Below the pieces are notes generated by a model. The model saw nothing but the letters and a program-made list of their open reading frames with translations. It did no database searches and was not told where the DNA came from. A stretch of DNA of 64,000 nucleotides, taken from NCBI GenBank assembly GCA_963755695.1, contig CAVWLB010000010.1:1116001-1180000 (forward strand), read 5' to 3'. Shown piece after piece: positions 16,777-29,527 of this stretch. Each line of letters begins with the position of its first letter. Within the stretch, counting starts at the first letter, position 1. Source of the DNA: QHWT01 sp963755695. Lineage in GTDB: Bacteria; Acidobacteriota; Vicinamibacteria; Vicinamibacterales; 2-12-FULL-66-21. Made by a program: the position numbers and the translations under genes.

Positions 16777-19688
16777 TTATCTAGTGAGCCCGACCCGTCG
16801 CACGAGATCCTCAAAGCGTCGGTCCGAGCGCAACGGATCGAACCCCGGCTCGACGCCAAGGTACTGCAGCTGGATATCGTGGGTTCGATAGGCATCCTCG
16901 AGTGACGCGAACGCCTGCTCCCGCTCGCCGAGCGCGGTCAGCAGAATCGCCAGTTCGGCTGCTGACCGTTGCTCCTTGCTGGATCGCAGCCGCTGAAGCA
17001 CTGCCAGCGCCCGCGCGCGGTCGCCCGCGTGCGCGGCCGCGGTGCCAAGATAGACCTCTGTGGCAGCTGTATCGAGACCGAGATCGATGGCCTTCGTGTA
17101 AGCCGCGACGGCCTCCGCATACTTGCCCTGAGCGGAATACAGGTGGCCGAAGAAGAGATGCGCGTAGGGATAGGTCCGATCCAGCTCGATCGTTTTGTTC
17201 AAGGCCTGTATCGCCTGGTCGTAACGACGAGCAGACGCCAGAACATACCCGACGGTCGCGTTGACTCCGGGCGAGAGCGGATCGAGCTCCCTGGCGCGGG
17301 TGATTTCGGTGATCGCCTGCTCATGCCGCCGCATGAGCCGCAGATACGTGGCGTACCAACGATGCGCCAGCGCAAGGTTCGGGTTCAGCTCGATCGCACG
17401 CTTGTATTCACGCTCGGCGTCGGCCCACTCCCACGAATACGTCATGAGATTCGCCAGCGCGTAATGCCCATCGGCAAGACCCTTGTCCAGGTCGAGCGCC
17501 TTCTGCGCCGCCTCTCTGGCTCTGGGCAGATACTCTTTGGGATCGACCAGTCCACTGCTGATGAGACTCCGATAGATATCGGACAGGTCGGCATAGGCGA
17601 GCGCGTAACCCGGATCGGCGGCGATTGCCCGAACGAAGTACTCGCTCGCTTTCTGCCGGTCCTCCGTCCCTCCCTTCGCGCGATGGAAATGCCCTTTGAG
17701 CAGCAGCTCGTATGCTTCAGGGTTCCGCACCTCGCTCGCGCCGGACGCTTGTGATTGACCAGCGGCTTTGCCCAGCTGCAGTTTCCTCGCAACATCACGA
17801 GAGATGTCCTCCGACACCTGAAACAGGTCGGCTGGCTTGCGCACGTATTGCTCGCCCCACACTTGCGTCCGGTCGCGGCCGTCGATCAGCTCGACGCTGA
17901 TCGACACACTGTCGCCCCGCTGCGAGACCCTGCCGGCCAGGATTCCCGCAACATCCAACGCGCTGGCCACGGCCTGCGGGTCCGCGTCCTGGCCTTTGTA
18001 GCGGGATGAGGAACTATTGGCGACCACCTTCAGTCCCGGCAGCTGTGACAGACGGTTGATGAGGGCTTCGCTGATGCCATCGGACAGATAGTCCTGCTCA
18101 CGATCGTTGCTGCTGTTCCTCAGCGGCAGAACGGCGATCGACGTGATTCCTGCAGGCCCGCTCGACGCGTACCTCGCGTCCGCGACATAGCCGGCGACGA
18201 GGATCGTCAGGGCGATCATCGCCACCGCCCACGGTGCGGTACCAGTCCAGCGCTGCGGCCTCGAAGGGGCAGGTCGTGCCGGCTCGACGTGTACGCCTTC
18301 CAGCGCGCAAACGACGTCAGCGGCACTGGCGAAGCGGTCTTCGGGCCGACGCGCCAGGCACCGCAGAATCGTCGCTTCCCACAGCGGATCGAGGTCCGCC
18401 ACATGGACACGCGGGCTCGCCGGCGGCTCGTGCAGGCGGGCCGTGGCCATCTTGAGCGGGTTTTCCCCGACGAACGGCAGGGTCCCGGTGACCATCTCGT
18501 AGAGCACGACGCCGAGTGCGTAGACGTCTGTGGCCGGCGTTACCGGGCCCCCCTCGATCTGCTCGGGAGCCATGTAGGCCGGGGTGCCCGAGATTTCATT
18601 CTCCGCCGACATCGCCAACGACAGCGAGGTGCTCTCATCGTGTGCGCTCCGCCACGCCAGACCGAAGTCCGTGACGACGACGCGCATCTCTCCCTCCGCA
18701 CGCGCCGGCGTCACGAGCATGACGTTCTGGCTCTTGAAGTCCCGGTGCACGACTCCAACGCCGTGCGCCGCCGTCAGGCCAGCAGCCATCTGACGGAGAA
18801 CAGGCAGGATCTCGGCTGTCGAAAACGGTCCATCCCGCCGGAGCCTGTCGGCCAGCGTCTCGCCGTGCAGCAACTCCATCGCGAGAAACACGACCTCGTG
18901 GGCCCGCTTGTCAGATCCGCGGCGGCGTCTTTGTGGCGGAAGACATCGTAGATGCGACAGACGTTCGGGTGTGTCACCTGTCTCGCCAGGTGCACTTCGC
19001 GCTTGAACCGCACGATGGAGCGCTCGTCACTGGCGATGTGGGGCAGGATGGTCTTGAGCGCGACCCGCTCGTGCAACTCGAGATCCTCGGCCTCGTAGAG
19101 CTCGCCCATGCCGCCCTTCGCCAGATAGCGGACAATCCGGAAGCGGAAGGCCACGATGTCACCGGTCCGAAAAACGGAGGACCCAGGGGGCCGTGCCTCC
19201 GTCGTCGGGGCGATGGTCGCCTCGCCATCGTGCGCGACTCCCATGACGCCTGGCGCCACTGCTTCGACCTGGCGATGGAGCAATCGCTGGATCGCGAGAT
19301 GCGTATTGACGCGAGCGATCACCTCTTCCGGTTGCACGGGCTTCGAGATGAAATCCACCGCGCCTGCTTCGAACCCCCGGACTCGGTCCTTCGGGTCATT
19401 GAGCGCAGACACGAAGATCACGGCGACGTCACGGGTTTCCGGATCGGCCTTGAGGCGGCGACACGTCTCATAGCCATCGATGCCCGGCATGATGACGTCG
19501 AGCAGAACGATCATGGGTTTTACGCGCCGGGCGACCTTCAACCCGTCCTCACCACTGAGGGCGACAAACAACCGGTAGTTCGGACCGGCGAGCGTGTTGC
19601 GCAGGAGGTCAAGATTCGTGGGTTCGTCATCGACCAAGAGGATCCGGCCGGCGTTATCCGCGAAGACTGTTGTCACGTGATCGTTCAT
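16777..19688 (-). CDS. Receiver - Ser/Thr protein kinase - TPR fusion protein (one frameshift)
   Basis: About 970 residues from ATG at 19688. Residues about 10-130 are a response-regulator receiver (LLVDDEPTNL, phospho-Asp in VLLDVIMPG, Lys in FISKPVQP). A Hanks-type kinase follows (GGMGELYEAED, catalytic Lys in VALKTI, HRDFKSQN, TDFGLA, YMAPEQ), then one membrane helix near residue 495, a periplasmic FlgO/TolB-like domain (ITSIAVLPLRN) and several TPRs. The frame breaks near 18900 between the kinase N- and C-lobes and resumes at once with VFLAMELLHGETL. It lies 234 bp after the Hpt end of a hybrid histidine kinase on the same strand, so phosphotransfer to its receiver could switch Ser/Thr phosphorylation. 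Confidence 0.8.
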
Positions 19689-19922
19689 CTTTCCCAACCT
19701 TCGGCGTCGAGATCGTGGCTGGTGAACTCCTCGACGACCTGCATCCGACTCATGCGGATCGTCGCAGCAGCTTCCAACAGTTCCGCCCGCACCCTCGCGG
19801 CACCCGCTTGTGCAGAACCGGCGCGGGCGCAGCTGAGAGTCGCGTAACAAGCGCCACGAAAATCCCTGACCGAAGGACCGTCTCGAGATATTCGAGCGGT
19901 ACCGCGACGGATGGCCCCCCTG

Positions 19923-22900
19923 TCACGAGGGGCTCGTCCTGTCGAGTTGCGCCACGATGCGTCCAAGGATGATTTGCGCTTCGTCGTAGTGGTACCGGTC
20001 CACGCGATCTCGCAACTGCATGAAATCGGCTTCGGCGCCGACCGGTACAGCAAGGGCTGTCGATTCCGCGAGGGCTTCAGTCGCAGCCGATGGTTCGAAG
20101 TCGCCGAGTGCCACCTGAAGACGCTCGAGCGCCGCACGAATCACAGTCGTGTCCAGAGGACCCGTCTTCAGCGTCTCCATGGGCGCGGCGGCGTCACGCA
20201 ACGTGTCAATCGATCGACAGGCCGCGGCCGAGCAGTGTTCGACCTCGGCGAGCAGCGTCGCAAGGTCCGTGCGCCCGGCGCGAGCGGCATGCTCGAAGGC
20301 TTGTGCCGCGTCCCGCAACGCGTCGACGCCGAGGTTTCCGGCCGCCCCGGCAATCCCATGGGCGTACCGCGCGGCGTCGGCTGCATCGCCTGACGCGGCC
20401 GCCGCGCGCAAAGCGTTAAGGGTTCGCGCCTGTCCGTCGGCAAAGCGGACGAGCATACGCCGCAGCGTGTCGAAGTCCAGGCCGAGCCGCTGCAGCGTAC
20501 CTGTCAGGTCGATGCCATCGAGGACGGTCGTGCCTGTTGTCGGCGACGTCTCCAGGGCGAGGCGGGGAAGCCGCCACGGTGGTTTCATCGGACATGCCTG
20601 CTGGCAGCCAGCGTCGCAGCGTCTGGAGGAGCGCCTGGCGATCGATCGGCTTGATGACGTAATCGTTCATGCCCGCCGCGACGCACGCGTCGAGGTCGGC
20701 TTTCATCGCGTTGGCGGTCATCGCAATGATCGGCAATTGCGTGAACTGCGCGTCGGCGCGCAGCAGCGCGCGTGGCCGTGAGGCCGTCGATTTCGGGCAT
20801 CTGCATGTCCATGAGGACAGCCGCGTACCGGTCTGGCTGTGCGCGGACCATATCGACGGCTTCACGACCGTTGTACGCGATGTCGAGCTCGATCCCGAGC
20901 CGCGACAACAACTCGGACGCCACCATCTGGTTGGCCGGGTTGTCCTCGGCGAGGAGGGCTCGCACGCCGACGAACTCGCGTTCGAGTGGTGTCTCCGCTG
21001 CCCGGCGCCGCGGCTGCACCTGCGCGCCCCCGGCCTGCGCCAGCGCATCGAAGAACGAGGATGCGGTGATCGGTTTGTGGAGGAAGACAGTCACGCCGAG
21101 CTCGGCGCAACGCGCCTCTTCTTCCTTGCCCGCGTAGGCGCTCATGACGACGATCGGGAGCGCACGTGTCTGATCGCGCGCACGGATTCGTGCGGCGGCC
21201 TCGAGGCCGCTGAGACCAGGCAGCTCCAGTCGAGCACGACCAGGCCAAACGGCGGGCCTCCGTGCTGGTTCGTTCCGCTGCTCGAGCAGCGACAGTGCTT
21301 CCTCGGCGGTGGCCACCGACGCGAAGGGCACCGACCAGCCGTGCGAGCAGCGTCTCGAGCAGCTCGCGGCTCGAGTCGGTGTCCTCGACAATCAGCACGG
21401 GGCGACTGGCGATGCCGGCGGGCAGCGAGCGAGCCGGCGTCGCCTCTGCGACAGCGTCGAGCTGCAAAGCTGGCCCTGAAGAAGAACGTGGTCCCGACAC
21501 CCGGCGTGCTGTCGAGCGTCAGGTCGCCGCCCATCAGCTGGGCCAGACGCCGGCTGATCACGAGGCCGAGACCGGTCCCGCCGTACTTGCGCGACGTCGA
21601 GCTGTCGGCCTGCGTGAACGCCTGGAAGAGCCGCGCCTGCTGCTCCGGGGAGATGCCAATCCCGGTATCCCGCACGCTGATCCGCAGCGCGACACGTCGC
21701 GACGCCGCGTCCGCGCTCGGTGACACCGTCTCGGCCTTCACGACGACCTCGCCCTCGTGCGTGAACTTGAACGCGTTGCTCACCAGGTTCGTGACAATCT
21801 GCCGCACCCGCAACGCGTCCCCGATGAGCGAGTCCGGCACGGACGGGAGCACGTGCGTGATGAGCTCGACGTGCTTCTGCAGGACCGTGAAGCGGAACGT
21901 CTCGGTCACTTCGTCCAGCAGCTCGCGCAGGCTGAACGGCGCACGCTCGAGCTCGAGCTTCTCCGCCTCGATCTTCGAGAAGTCGAGCAGATCGTTGATG
22001 ATGCCCAGCAGGTTGCGGGCCGAGGCATGGGCGACGCTGACGTACTGGTGCTGCTTTCGGTGCGAGATCCGTGTCGAGGGCGAGGCCGGTCATGTTGATG
22101 ATCGCGTTCATCGGCGTGCGGATCTCGTGGCTCATCGTCGCGAGAAACGCGCTCTTGGCCTGGTTGGCCGAGGTCGCAACTTCTCGCGCGCGGCGTTCCT
22201 CGAGTGTTCGCACGCGCGAGCGATGCACGATGACGATCAGACCGACAGCGGACAAGACGACGATGCTTCTGAACCACCAGGTCGCCCACCACGGCGGCAG
22301 TACCGACGACAGCGAGCCTGACACCGGGCTCGCTCCAGACGTCCCCGTTAGTCGACGCCTGGACGCGGAACGTATACCGGCCGGCGGGGAGACTGGTGTA
22401 GGTTGCGCGTCGTCGCGCGCCGTCAACATTGTTCCATTCGCGCTCGAGCCCTTCCAGCCGATACCGATACAGGTTTTTCTCGGGGGCCGAGTAGCTGAGC
22501 GCTGCAAAGGCGAGCGTGAAGATACTCTGCGCATGCGTGAGCGTCAGCGAATCACTGGCCCAGATCGGCCGGCGGAGCGGTGACTCCTGGCCGGGCGACA
22601 CGCGTTTGTTGAACAGCTCGAGCTCCGTCAGCACGACGGGCGGCACGTACGGATTGGGTGACAAACGATCGGGGAAGAACGTGGTTAGGCCGTTGGTGGA
22701 GCCGAGCACCATTTCACCGGTCGGACTCTGCCAGGTTCCTTGCAGCCCGTACGGGTTCAGGAAATTGCCGGACAGGCCGTCCGACTCCGTGAAGGTGCGG
22801 AAGGTTCTCGTCGTCGGATGAAACCTGGTGAGCCCGCTCTCTGTGGCCAGCCAGAGGTATCCACCGGTATCTTCGAGGATCGCGCGGACGGAATTGCCTG

Positions 22901-24755
22901 CCAGGCCATCCTTCCGGGTGATGCTGGTAAAGCTGCCGCGGGCCCGGTCCAGCTCGTTCAGTCCGCCGTCGGTGCCCACCCAGAGTCTGCCCTCGCGATC
23001 CTCGTGCACGGCCCACACTGCATCATTGCTAATGCTGCCGGGATCGCGCGGGTCGTGGCGATAGACGGTGAACTGCTCCGTGCGAGGGTCGAAGCGGATG
23101 AGACCACCGTAACTCCCAAGCCAGAGGATTCCGGCGCGGTCCTCGAATATCGAATGAGAGTAGCTCACCCCCGGTCTCCGATACGCCTTGAAGCGGCCAG
23201 ACTCGAACCGGTTCAGCGCGCCGTCCTGCGTTCCCACCCACAGCACGCCCTGTCGATCGAAGAACACGCTGAGCACGAGGTCCTTGTCCAGGCTGCCCGG
23301 GCCCTTCGTGTCGTGACGATGGTGAACGAATCGTCCAGTGGAGGGATCAAACTGATCGACGCCGCCGCCGTACGTGCCTACCCACAACGTGCCTGAGTGA
23401 TCCTCGCGCATCCCGGAGATCTTGTCGTAGGCCAGGCTGTGACGGTCTCGCGGGTCGTGCTGGTAGAAAGTGATCTGTTGTGTCCGTCGATCGAGCCGAT
23501 GAAGGCCGCTCTCGGTCCCGATCCACAGAATGCCATGGCTGTCGCCGAACACGGACCAGATCATGTTGTCCGCCAGGCTGTTCGGGTTCGCGGCGCTGTG
23601 GGTATAGTTGACGAACGGCGGTGGCCGCCGAATGACCGGCGCGACACCGCTCTGCGTGCCGACCCACATCACACCTTCCGCATCCTCGAACACTGAGAGC
23701 ACGGTGTCGTTCGGCAGCGTGTTCGGCTCCGCGGGATTGCGGCTGTATCGGACGAACCGCCTGGCGCCGGGATCCAGCTTCAGCAGGCCCTTGTCCAGCG
23801 TGCACAGCCAGAGCACCCCGTCGCGGTCCACATAGAGCCCGTTCGCTCCGGTGAGGCCTCCGGGGTCCGACACTTCCGCGTGGAAGGAATAGCGGGTGAA
23901 TCGCCGTGTCTTCACGTCCAGCGCGCTGAGACCGTCGCCGAAGCTGGAGGCGACCCACAACACGCCGGAGCGGTCCTCTCCGATCGCGCTCACATAGTCA
24001 TGGCCAAGGCTGTGAGGATCCGCCGGAAGGTGTCTGAAGCGAGACACGCGTCCCGTTGCTTCGTCGAGCACGTTCAGGCCCTCTGTGGTCCCGACCCACA
24101 GTTGGCCGCGGCGATCCTCGGTACAGAGTCATGACAGTGTCGCTGCTCAGAGTGGCGACGTCGCGAGGGTCGTTGCGGTAGTGCGTGAAGCCGTTGGTCG
24201 AGGGGTCCATCCTGTCCAGCCCGCCCCTGGTGCCGACCCATAGCCTTCCGTCGCGGTCCTCGAGGATCGCCTGCACCGCACCGGCGCTCAAGCTGCGGTC
24301 GTTGTCGACGTCGTGGCGGTAGTGCGTGAAGCTCTCATGACTCGCGTCCACGCGGTCGAGCCCGACATCCGTTCCGATCCAGATGGTGCCGGCGCGATCC
24401 TTGTAGACGGCCCATACGCCGTCAGCGCTCAGGCTGGCCGGATCGCCGGGCTCGTGCTGATAGTGCTCGAGGCGGTAGCCGTCGGTAACTTGTACACCCC
24501 GCTCGTGGTGCCGAACCACAGGAAGCCGTAGTCGTCCTGCGTGATGCCTCTGATCCGACTCCGCGGCGCGTCGTCGACGGCGAATCGCGGGAAATGGATG
24601 TCGTTTCGATCCTCGACCGGCAGACGTACAACGGCACCGCGCGACCGATCTTCGCGGTTCTGCGCGTTAGCAGTCGATGTCAGCGTGCAGACGAGCGTCA
24701 CCAGCGCGCCCATCCCGACCAGGATGCACCTGCTGCGATGCTCGCCCCGCCGCAC
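19923..24755 (-). CDS. Giant hybrid histidine kinase: Reg_prop propeller, Y_Y_Y, HisKA, HATPase, REC, REC, Hpt (about nine frameshifts)
   Basis: A signal peptide (GTG 24755, cleavage near TANAQ) is followed by at least twelve Reg_prop repeats of the type GVWAVYKDRAGTIWIGT, forming periplasmic propellers. Next are a Y_Y_Y domain, a membrane helix (SIVVLSAVGLIVIV), HisKA (MSHEIRTPMNAI), HATPase (DTGIGISPEQQARLF, GGTGLGL), two receivers (LIVEDTDSSRELL; LLAEDNPANQ with MDMQMPEIDG) and an Hpt domain with YAHGIAGAAGNLG. Frames change at about 24500, 24100, 22340, 22060, 21465, 21330, 21230, 20770 and 20560 without loss or stop codons. Such sensors usually detect oligosaccharides or related nutrients; the ligand here is unknown. 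Confidence 0.8.
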
Positions 24756-24896
24756 CAGCGAACTCAGAGGGCCACCTTTCGCTAAACGCCAGCCGGATCG
24801 ATCACGACATATCGTGACCCGCTGATAACCGCACGCGATCGATGGACAAGGGTCACGGCGCACTCGATCACGATCGCCGCCATTGCGCCGACTTCA

Positions 24897-25574
24897 ATGC
24901 GTCGTCACGTCGGTACTGTCCAAGGGGGGCGCGACTTGTCAAAACGGCTGCCACCGCCAACCCTCTTCGAAGAGGCGTGTCTGAACGTCCAAATACACCT
25001 TCTCACGGAACTGAATCAATCGGCTTCGGCAGCGGCGCACACCGCAGCCGGATTCCAGCTCTACATTCCCACCGGAAAGTACGAGCGAGGCGACAGCGAC
25101 AACATCGGGAAAGGCATGTGGACGTACGAGCCGTTCCTCGGAACGACCATCTACTTCGACGAGAAGCGGACGGTCAGTCTCGCCACGACGGCCTTCTGGG
25201 AGTTTCACGGGAAGAAAAAAGACACCGACGTCAAGGTCGGACAGATCCTCACGCTCGAAGGCGGCCTCGGCAAATCATTTCTCGGCGGCGGGCTGATCGT
25301 CGGGGCGGCGTACTACGCCCAGTGGAAGCTTACGAACGATCAGTTGGCCGACTTCATCCTCCCGGGCGGAAGCGGTCACGTCGTGGATTTCCCCGGCAAG
25401 CACAAGGTGTTCGGCTTCGGGCCGGACGTGACGCTGCCGGTCGCGAGCAAGTCGAAGCTCTTTTCACTCGTCAACATCCGTTACCTCTGGGAAACAGGGG
25501 CGCGCCTGAAAACACAGGGGCAGACGCTGGCCGTCACGGCGACCTTCCCCATTCCCAGCGTGAAGCTGCAATGA
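24897..25574 (+). pseudogene. 5'-truncated MetA-pathway phenol-degradation-like outer-membrane protein
   Basis: From about residue 50 the frame is a good Phenol_MetA_deg barrel (GFQLYIPTGKYERGD, YEPFLGTTIYFDEKRTVSL, LGGGLIVGAAYYAQWKLT, FGFGPDVTLPVASKSKL) ending AVTATFPIPSVKLQ. The signal peptide and about 100 residues that normally come first are absent; the sequence before 25040 has no resemblance to the family. The family is thought to form outer-membrane channels near aromatic-degradation genes. Its stop overlaps the next start (ATGA at 25571). Confidence 0.6.
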
Positions 25575-26096
25575 GTGGAGGCGTTGTGAAGACAACACGA
25601 ATCGTCGCCGCGGCAATCCTCACCTGCCTGGCTGTGAGCGGACTCGCCGTTGCGCAACTGGCCTTTACGAAACCACAGGTCGCCGACCGCATTCGCAAAG
25701 TCGAAGACGGCGTGGATGAATTTCGAAAGTGGTCGGAGAAGAGGGCCGAACAGGGAAGAACAAACGCGCAATCAGCCCAAGCTTCGGGGCGCGCCCGCGG
25801 CCGGACGGGGACCGAGTCGCAGAAGGCGGCGGCCCACGAGAAGAAAGACGACCTGGACGATGCACTGTCGGACTTGAACAAATCGACGAACCGGTTGCGG
25901 CGCAAATTCGACCCCCACCGACAAGTGGATGGAAACGCGGCCACAGGTGGAAAAGGTGCTGGACGACGCGCGGCGCATCAACCAGGTCCTCGTGCGCGGC
26001 AAGTACGGTACGCAGGCAGAGCGCTATTGGGCCGTGTTGCGGGAAAGCATCAACGATCTGGCACGATGCTACAACCTGACACCGCTGGGAGTGTGA
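25571..26096 (+). CDS. Secreted helical protein of unknown function (one frameshift)
   Basis: Start ATG 25571 (or GTG 25586), a signal peptide ending SGLAVAQ, then a highly charged, helix-rich mature part (RKVEDGVDEFRKWSEKRAEQ; KKDDLDDALSDLNKSTNRLR). At 25912-25916 a run of five C breaks the frame; with four C it reads RKFDPTDKWMETRPQVEK and continues to NLTPLGV at 26096, about 175 residues. Overlap with the barrel gene suggests translational coupling. Heptad-like spacing suggests coiled coil. I do not recognise the family. Confidence 0.5.
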
Positions 26097-26098
26097 TC

Positions 26099-26609
26099 AT
26101 GAGAAACGGACCCCTGGGTTTCTCGGCACCGGCTGCGTCGCGCTGACGCTGGCCGGCCGCAGCGCTCCGGCGCCGGCGCGGAACGCCAAGCCGCCGGCGC
26201 GGTTCGAGGTCAAGGTGCCGATTGTCCATGACCAGGGACTGCTCGCAACGCTCACGTTTCGTAAGCGACGCCAGTCCGTTGCCAGGCAGTTGTGCACAGG
26301 CACGCTTTACGACTTCGGGGGTTGGAACGTCATTTGCGGCTTGTGTTTATCGGACAAAAACAGCCCATACGGCCTACGGTCGCTGAAGGCTCTGACAACA
26401 CAGGAGTTGTCTCAGGGGAATACGAGTGTGAAGAGGGTAGGACTCGCCACGGGGCCACGCTATTTCGTGTCATGTCACACGGCGCCCCGAAGCCTGGACG
26501 GGTCGCCATCGTCTCGACAGGAAAGGGCCATCCCGCTCACCCGGGGATCGGACCGTCGTGGAAGATTCGCAGTGCGATCGTGATTCTGCTTTACAGGAAA
26601 ACGTCCTGA
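26099..26609 (+). CDS. Possible small secreted protein, frames disrupted
   Basis: ATG 26099 starts MRNGPLGF; after one shift it reads LGTGCVALTLAG and then FEVKVPIVHDQGLLATLTF, which looks like a lipoprotein-type leader and a beta-rich start. Near 26380 another frame (GEYECEEGRTRHGATLFRVM) looks more protein-like and runs to a stop at 26609. No family is recognised, and the joins are guesses. It may be a real gene with two indels or non-coding sequence. Confidence 0.3.
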
Positions 26610-26659
26610 GACGGATCCGATGCCGCAGTCATATGACCAGCGATGAAAGGGTGTTCCTG

Positions 26660-28674
26660 ATGCGCACTCATCAACTTCTCGTGACCGCTCTGATGCTCTC
26701 TGCTGTTGCCTGCGGGAGTGGGCCACAGTCCCCAGCGGGCCAACCGGCTGCGGCTCCAGCGGGCCAGCCGCCTGCAGCTCCAGCCAAACAGCTCGGAGCG
26801 GCGCCGACCGGTGCCGGCACGGTGACGGCCGACGCCGGTGAGATCCAGCCGGCCGATCCCACCAAGTTCTATAAAGAGCCTGGCTATTCCCCATACGCCG
26901 GACGACGCTACCCGGAGCGCCCGTACTTCGGCGATGAGCACGTGCACACGGCGTGGTCCATGGATGCGGGCGGCTTCGGGACGACGCTCACTCCGGAGGA
27001 CGCGACGCGATTTGCACGCGGTGAGGAAGTCAAGTCCACGAGCGGTCAGCCCGTCAAGCTCGGAGAGCCCCTGGACTGGGTGGCTATTACCGATCACTCG
27101 GATGGCATGGGTGTGATCACCGAGATCAAGAGCGGCAATCCCGAGCTGTTGAAAGACCCGACCATCAAGAAGTGGTACGGAATGTTCTCCGCCGGGCCGG
27201 CAGAAGCCAAGGCTGCGGTCATGGAGTTGATCCAGGCGCAGGCCACCAAGAAGCTGCCGCCGGCCTTCATGGACCCGAAGTTCGCGCGAAGCCTGTGGAC
27301 GAGGAATACGGCGATCGCGGAAAAGTACAACGAGCCGGGGCGATTCACTGCCTTCATCGGCTACGAGTGGACGTCGAACGCAGGCGGCGGCGACAACCTG
27401 CATCGCAACATCATCTACCGCGACGGCAAGGACAAGGCGGACAGGTGCTGCCCTACACGACGTTCCAGAGCGAGAATCCCGAGGACCTGTGGAAGTGGAT
27501 GGCCGAGTGGGAGAAGAACACCGGCGGCAAGATCCTCGCGATTCCGCACAACGGCAACCTCTCGAACGGCCGCATGTTCGCGCTGACCACGTTCAGCGGC
27601 GATCCGCTGAGCAAGGACTGGGCGGACGAGCGTCAGAAGTGGGAACCGCTGTTCGAGGTCATCCAGATGAAGGGCCAGAGCGAGGCCCATCCGTCGGTCT
27701 CGACCACGGACGAGTTCGTGAAGAACTACGAGTTGTGGGATCGCGGCAACCTCGACGATGACCCCGAAGAAGCCCGGCAGATTGAGCACGAATACCTGCG
27801 CGAGGCGCTCAAGAACGGTCTGAAGATCGAACAGGACCTCGGCGACGAACCCGTTCAAGTACGGCATGGCCGCCGGCACCGACACGCACAATGGCCTCGT
27901 GGCCGCGGAAGAGGACAACTTTTTCGCGAAGTTCCCGGCGCTCGGAACCGAGGCCGGACCGCTGGGACGAGGACGCGATGAAGATGCGGCGATCGGGTCG
28001 TCAAGGGCTGGGAGATGACCGCGGCCGGGTACACCGCGGTGTGGGCGACGGGGAACACGCGCGCAGAACTGTGGGACGCGATGATGCGCCGCGAGACCTA
28101 CGCGACCAGCGGTCCCCACATGATCGTCCGCTTCTTCGGCGGGTACGACTTCACTCCGGCTGACGCCACGCGCACGCCCGCCGCGACCGGCTACGCGAAG
28201 GGCGTGCCGATGGGTGGCGACCTTGCGGCGGCGCCCGCCGGGCAAGGCGCCGACCTTCCTGGTCGCCGCGCTCAAGGACGCCGCACAGCGGCAACCTCGA
28301 TCGCATCCAGATCATCAAGGGCTGGCTCGACAAGAGCGGCAAGCCGCAGGAGAAGATCTACGACGTCGTCTGGGGCGACAAGGACCGGCGCAAGATCGTC
28401 GAACGGCAAGCTGGCGCCGGTCGGCAACACCGTGGATGTGGCCACCGCGACCTGGACCAACACCATCGGCGATCCGGAGCTCATCGCCGTGTGGAAGGAT
28501 CCGGATTTCGATCCGTCGGTCCGCGCGGTCTACTACGCGCGCGTGCTGGAGATTCCGACCCCGCGCTGGACGGCGTACGACGCCGCGTATTTCAAGGTCA
28601 AGATGGATCCGAAGGTGCCGATGACGACGCAGGAGCGGGCGTTCACGTCGCCGATCTGGTACACGCCGAAGTAG
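26660..28674 (+). CDS. DUF3604 lipoprotein, PHP-like fold (at least five frameshifts)
   Basis: ATG 26660 begins a lipoprotein signal (MRTHQLLVTALMLSAVACG, lipobox SAVAC), then an Ala/Pro linker and the DUF3604 body: YFGDEHVHTAWSMDAGGFG, LDWVAITDHSDGMG, FIGYEWTS, ILAIPHNGN and, in later frames, MAAGTDTHNGL and YATSGPH. His and Asp residues are placed as in PHP-type metallohydrolases. Frames change at about 27442, 27848, 27980, 28230 and 28395 with no loss. One site (27442) lacks a C of an expected CC. The gene is followed after 6 bp by a PPIase and then HupE. The substrate is unknown. Confidence 0.75.
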
Positions 28675-28680
28675 GTTGTC

Positions 28681-29527
28681 ATGCGCATGCGACAACTGCT
28701 CGGAGAGCCGATGCTGCACTTCCTGCTGATCGGCTTCGCCCTCTTCGGCGCCTATCAATGGAAGGCGCCCGCGGATTCCGCCGGTCGGCGAATCGTCATT
28801 ACGCAGGCGGTGGTGGACGACCTCGTCACGCAGTATGGCGCCGCGAAGGGGCGCGAACCCTCTTCCGCCGAGCTGAACCACCTGATCGATTCTGTACGTG
28901 CACGACGAGATCCTGTATAGGGAAGGTGTGACGCTCGGGCTCGATCGCGACGACATCGTCGTGAAGCGTCGCGTCCGCCAGAAGATCGAGGTGATGGCGG
29001 AGGAGGAGGCTGCGACAGGGGCGCCGACCGACTCGGATTTATCGGCGTACCTCGCGGTCAATCAGGCGCGCTTCGTCCAGCCGGCCGTTCTGACCTTCGA
29101 GCAAGTCTTTCTCGGACCGGCCACTCCGGTCGCGACGTGGTGAAGGCCGTCGCGGTGACGCGCAAGGCCATGCGCAATGGTGTCGATCCCCAGGAACTTG
29201 GCAAGCCGTCGCTGTTGCCGAATCGGATGCTACAGACTCCGGCCGACGTCGTGACGCGCGATTTCGGGCCCTCGTTCGCCACTGCCCTGGAAAAAGGTAC
29301 CCGTCGGCGAATGGGTGGGTCCGATCGACTCGAGTTTCGGGGCGCACTACGTGCGCGTCTCGGATCGAACGCCGGCCGCGGTGCCGCAGCTCGCCGACGT
29401 GCGCGACCAGGTCGTGCGTGAATGGGAAAACGATCGCCGACAGCGCGCACGCAACGACGCCTACGCCAGGATGCGTCGTGCGTACGAGGTCACGATCGAG
29501 ACAAGAACGCGGACGGGGCGGCCATGA
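28681..29527 (+). CDS. Membrane-anchored peptidyl-prolyl isomerase, PpiC/parvulin-like (three frameshifts)
   Basis: Residues about 8-30 form an N-terminal anchor (MLHFLLIGFALFGAYQW), followed by a SurA-type helical domain (LNHLIDS, LYREGVTLGLDRDDIVVKRR) and a parvulin-like end (VGEWVGPIDSSFGAHYVRVS). The parts lie in four frames that join at about 28905, 29140 and 29300, giving about 280 residues. It should help proteins fold on the periplasmic side. The TGA stop overlaps the ATG of the HupE gene (ATGA at 29524). PPIases of this kind often sit beside DUF3604 and HupE/UreJ genes. Confidence 0.7.

Noticed and set aside
20669..22321. 550-codon open frame on the plus strand
   Set aside because: It is antisense to the HATPase and receiver domains of the hybrid kinase and has no protein-like features.
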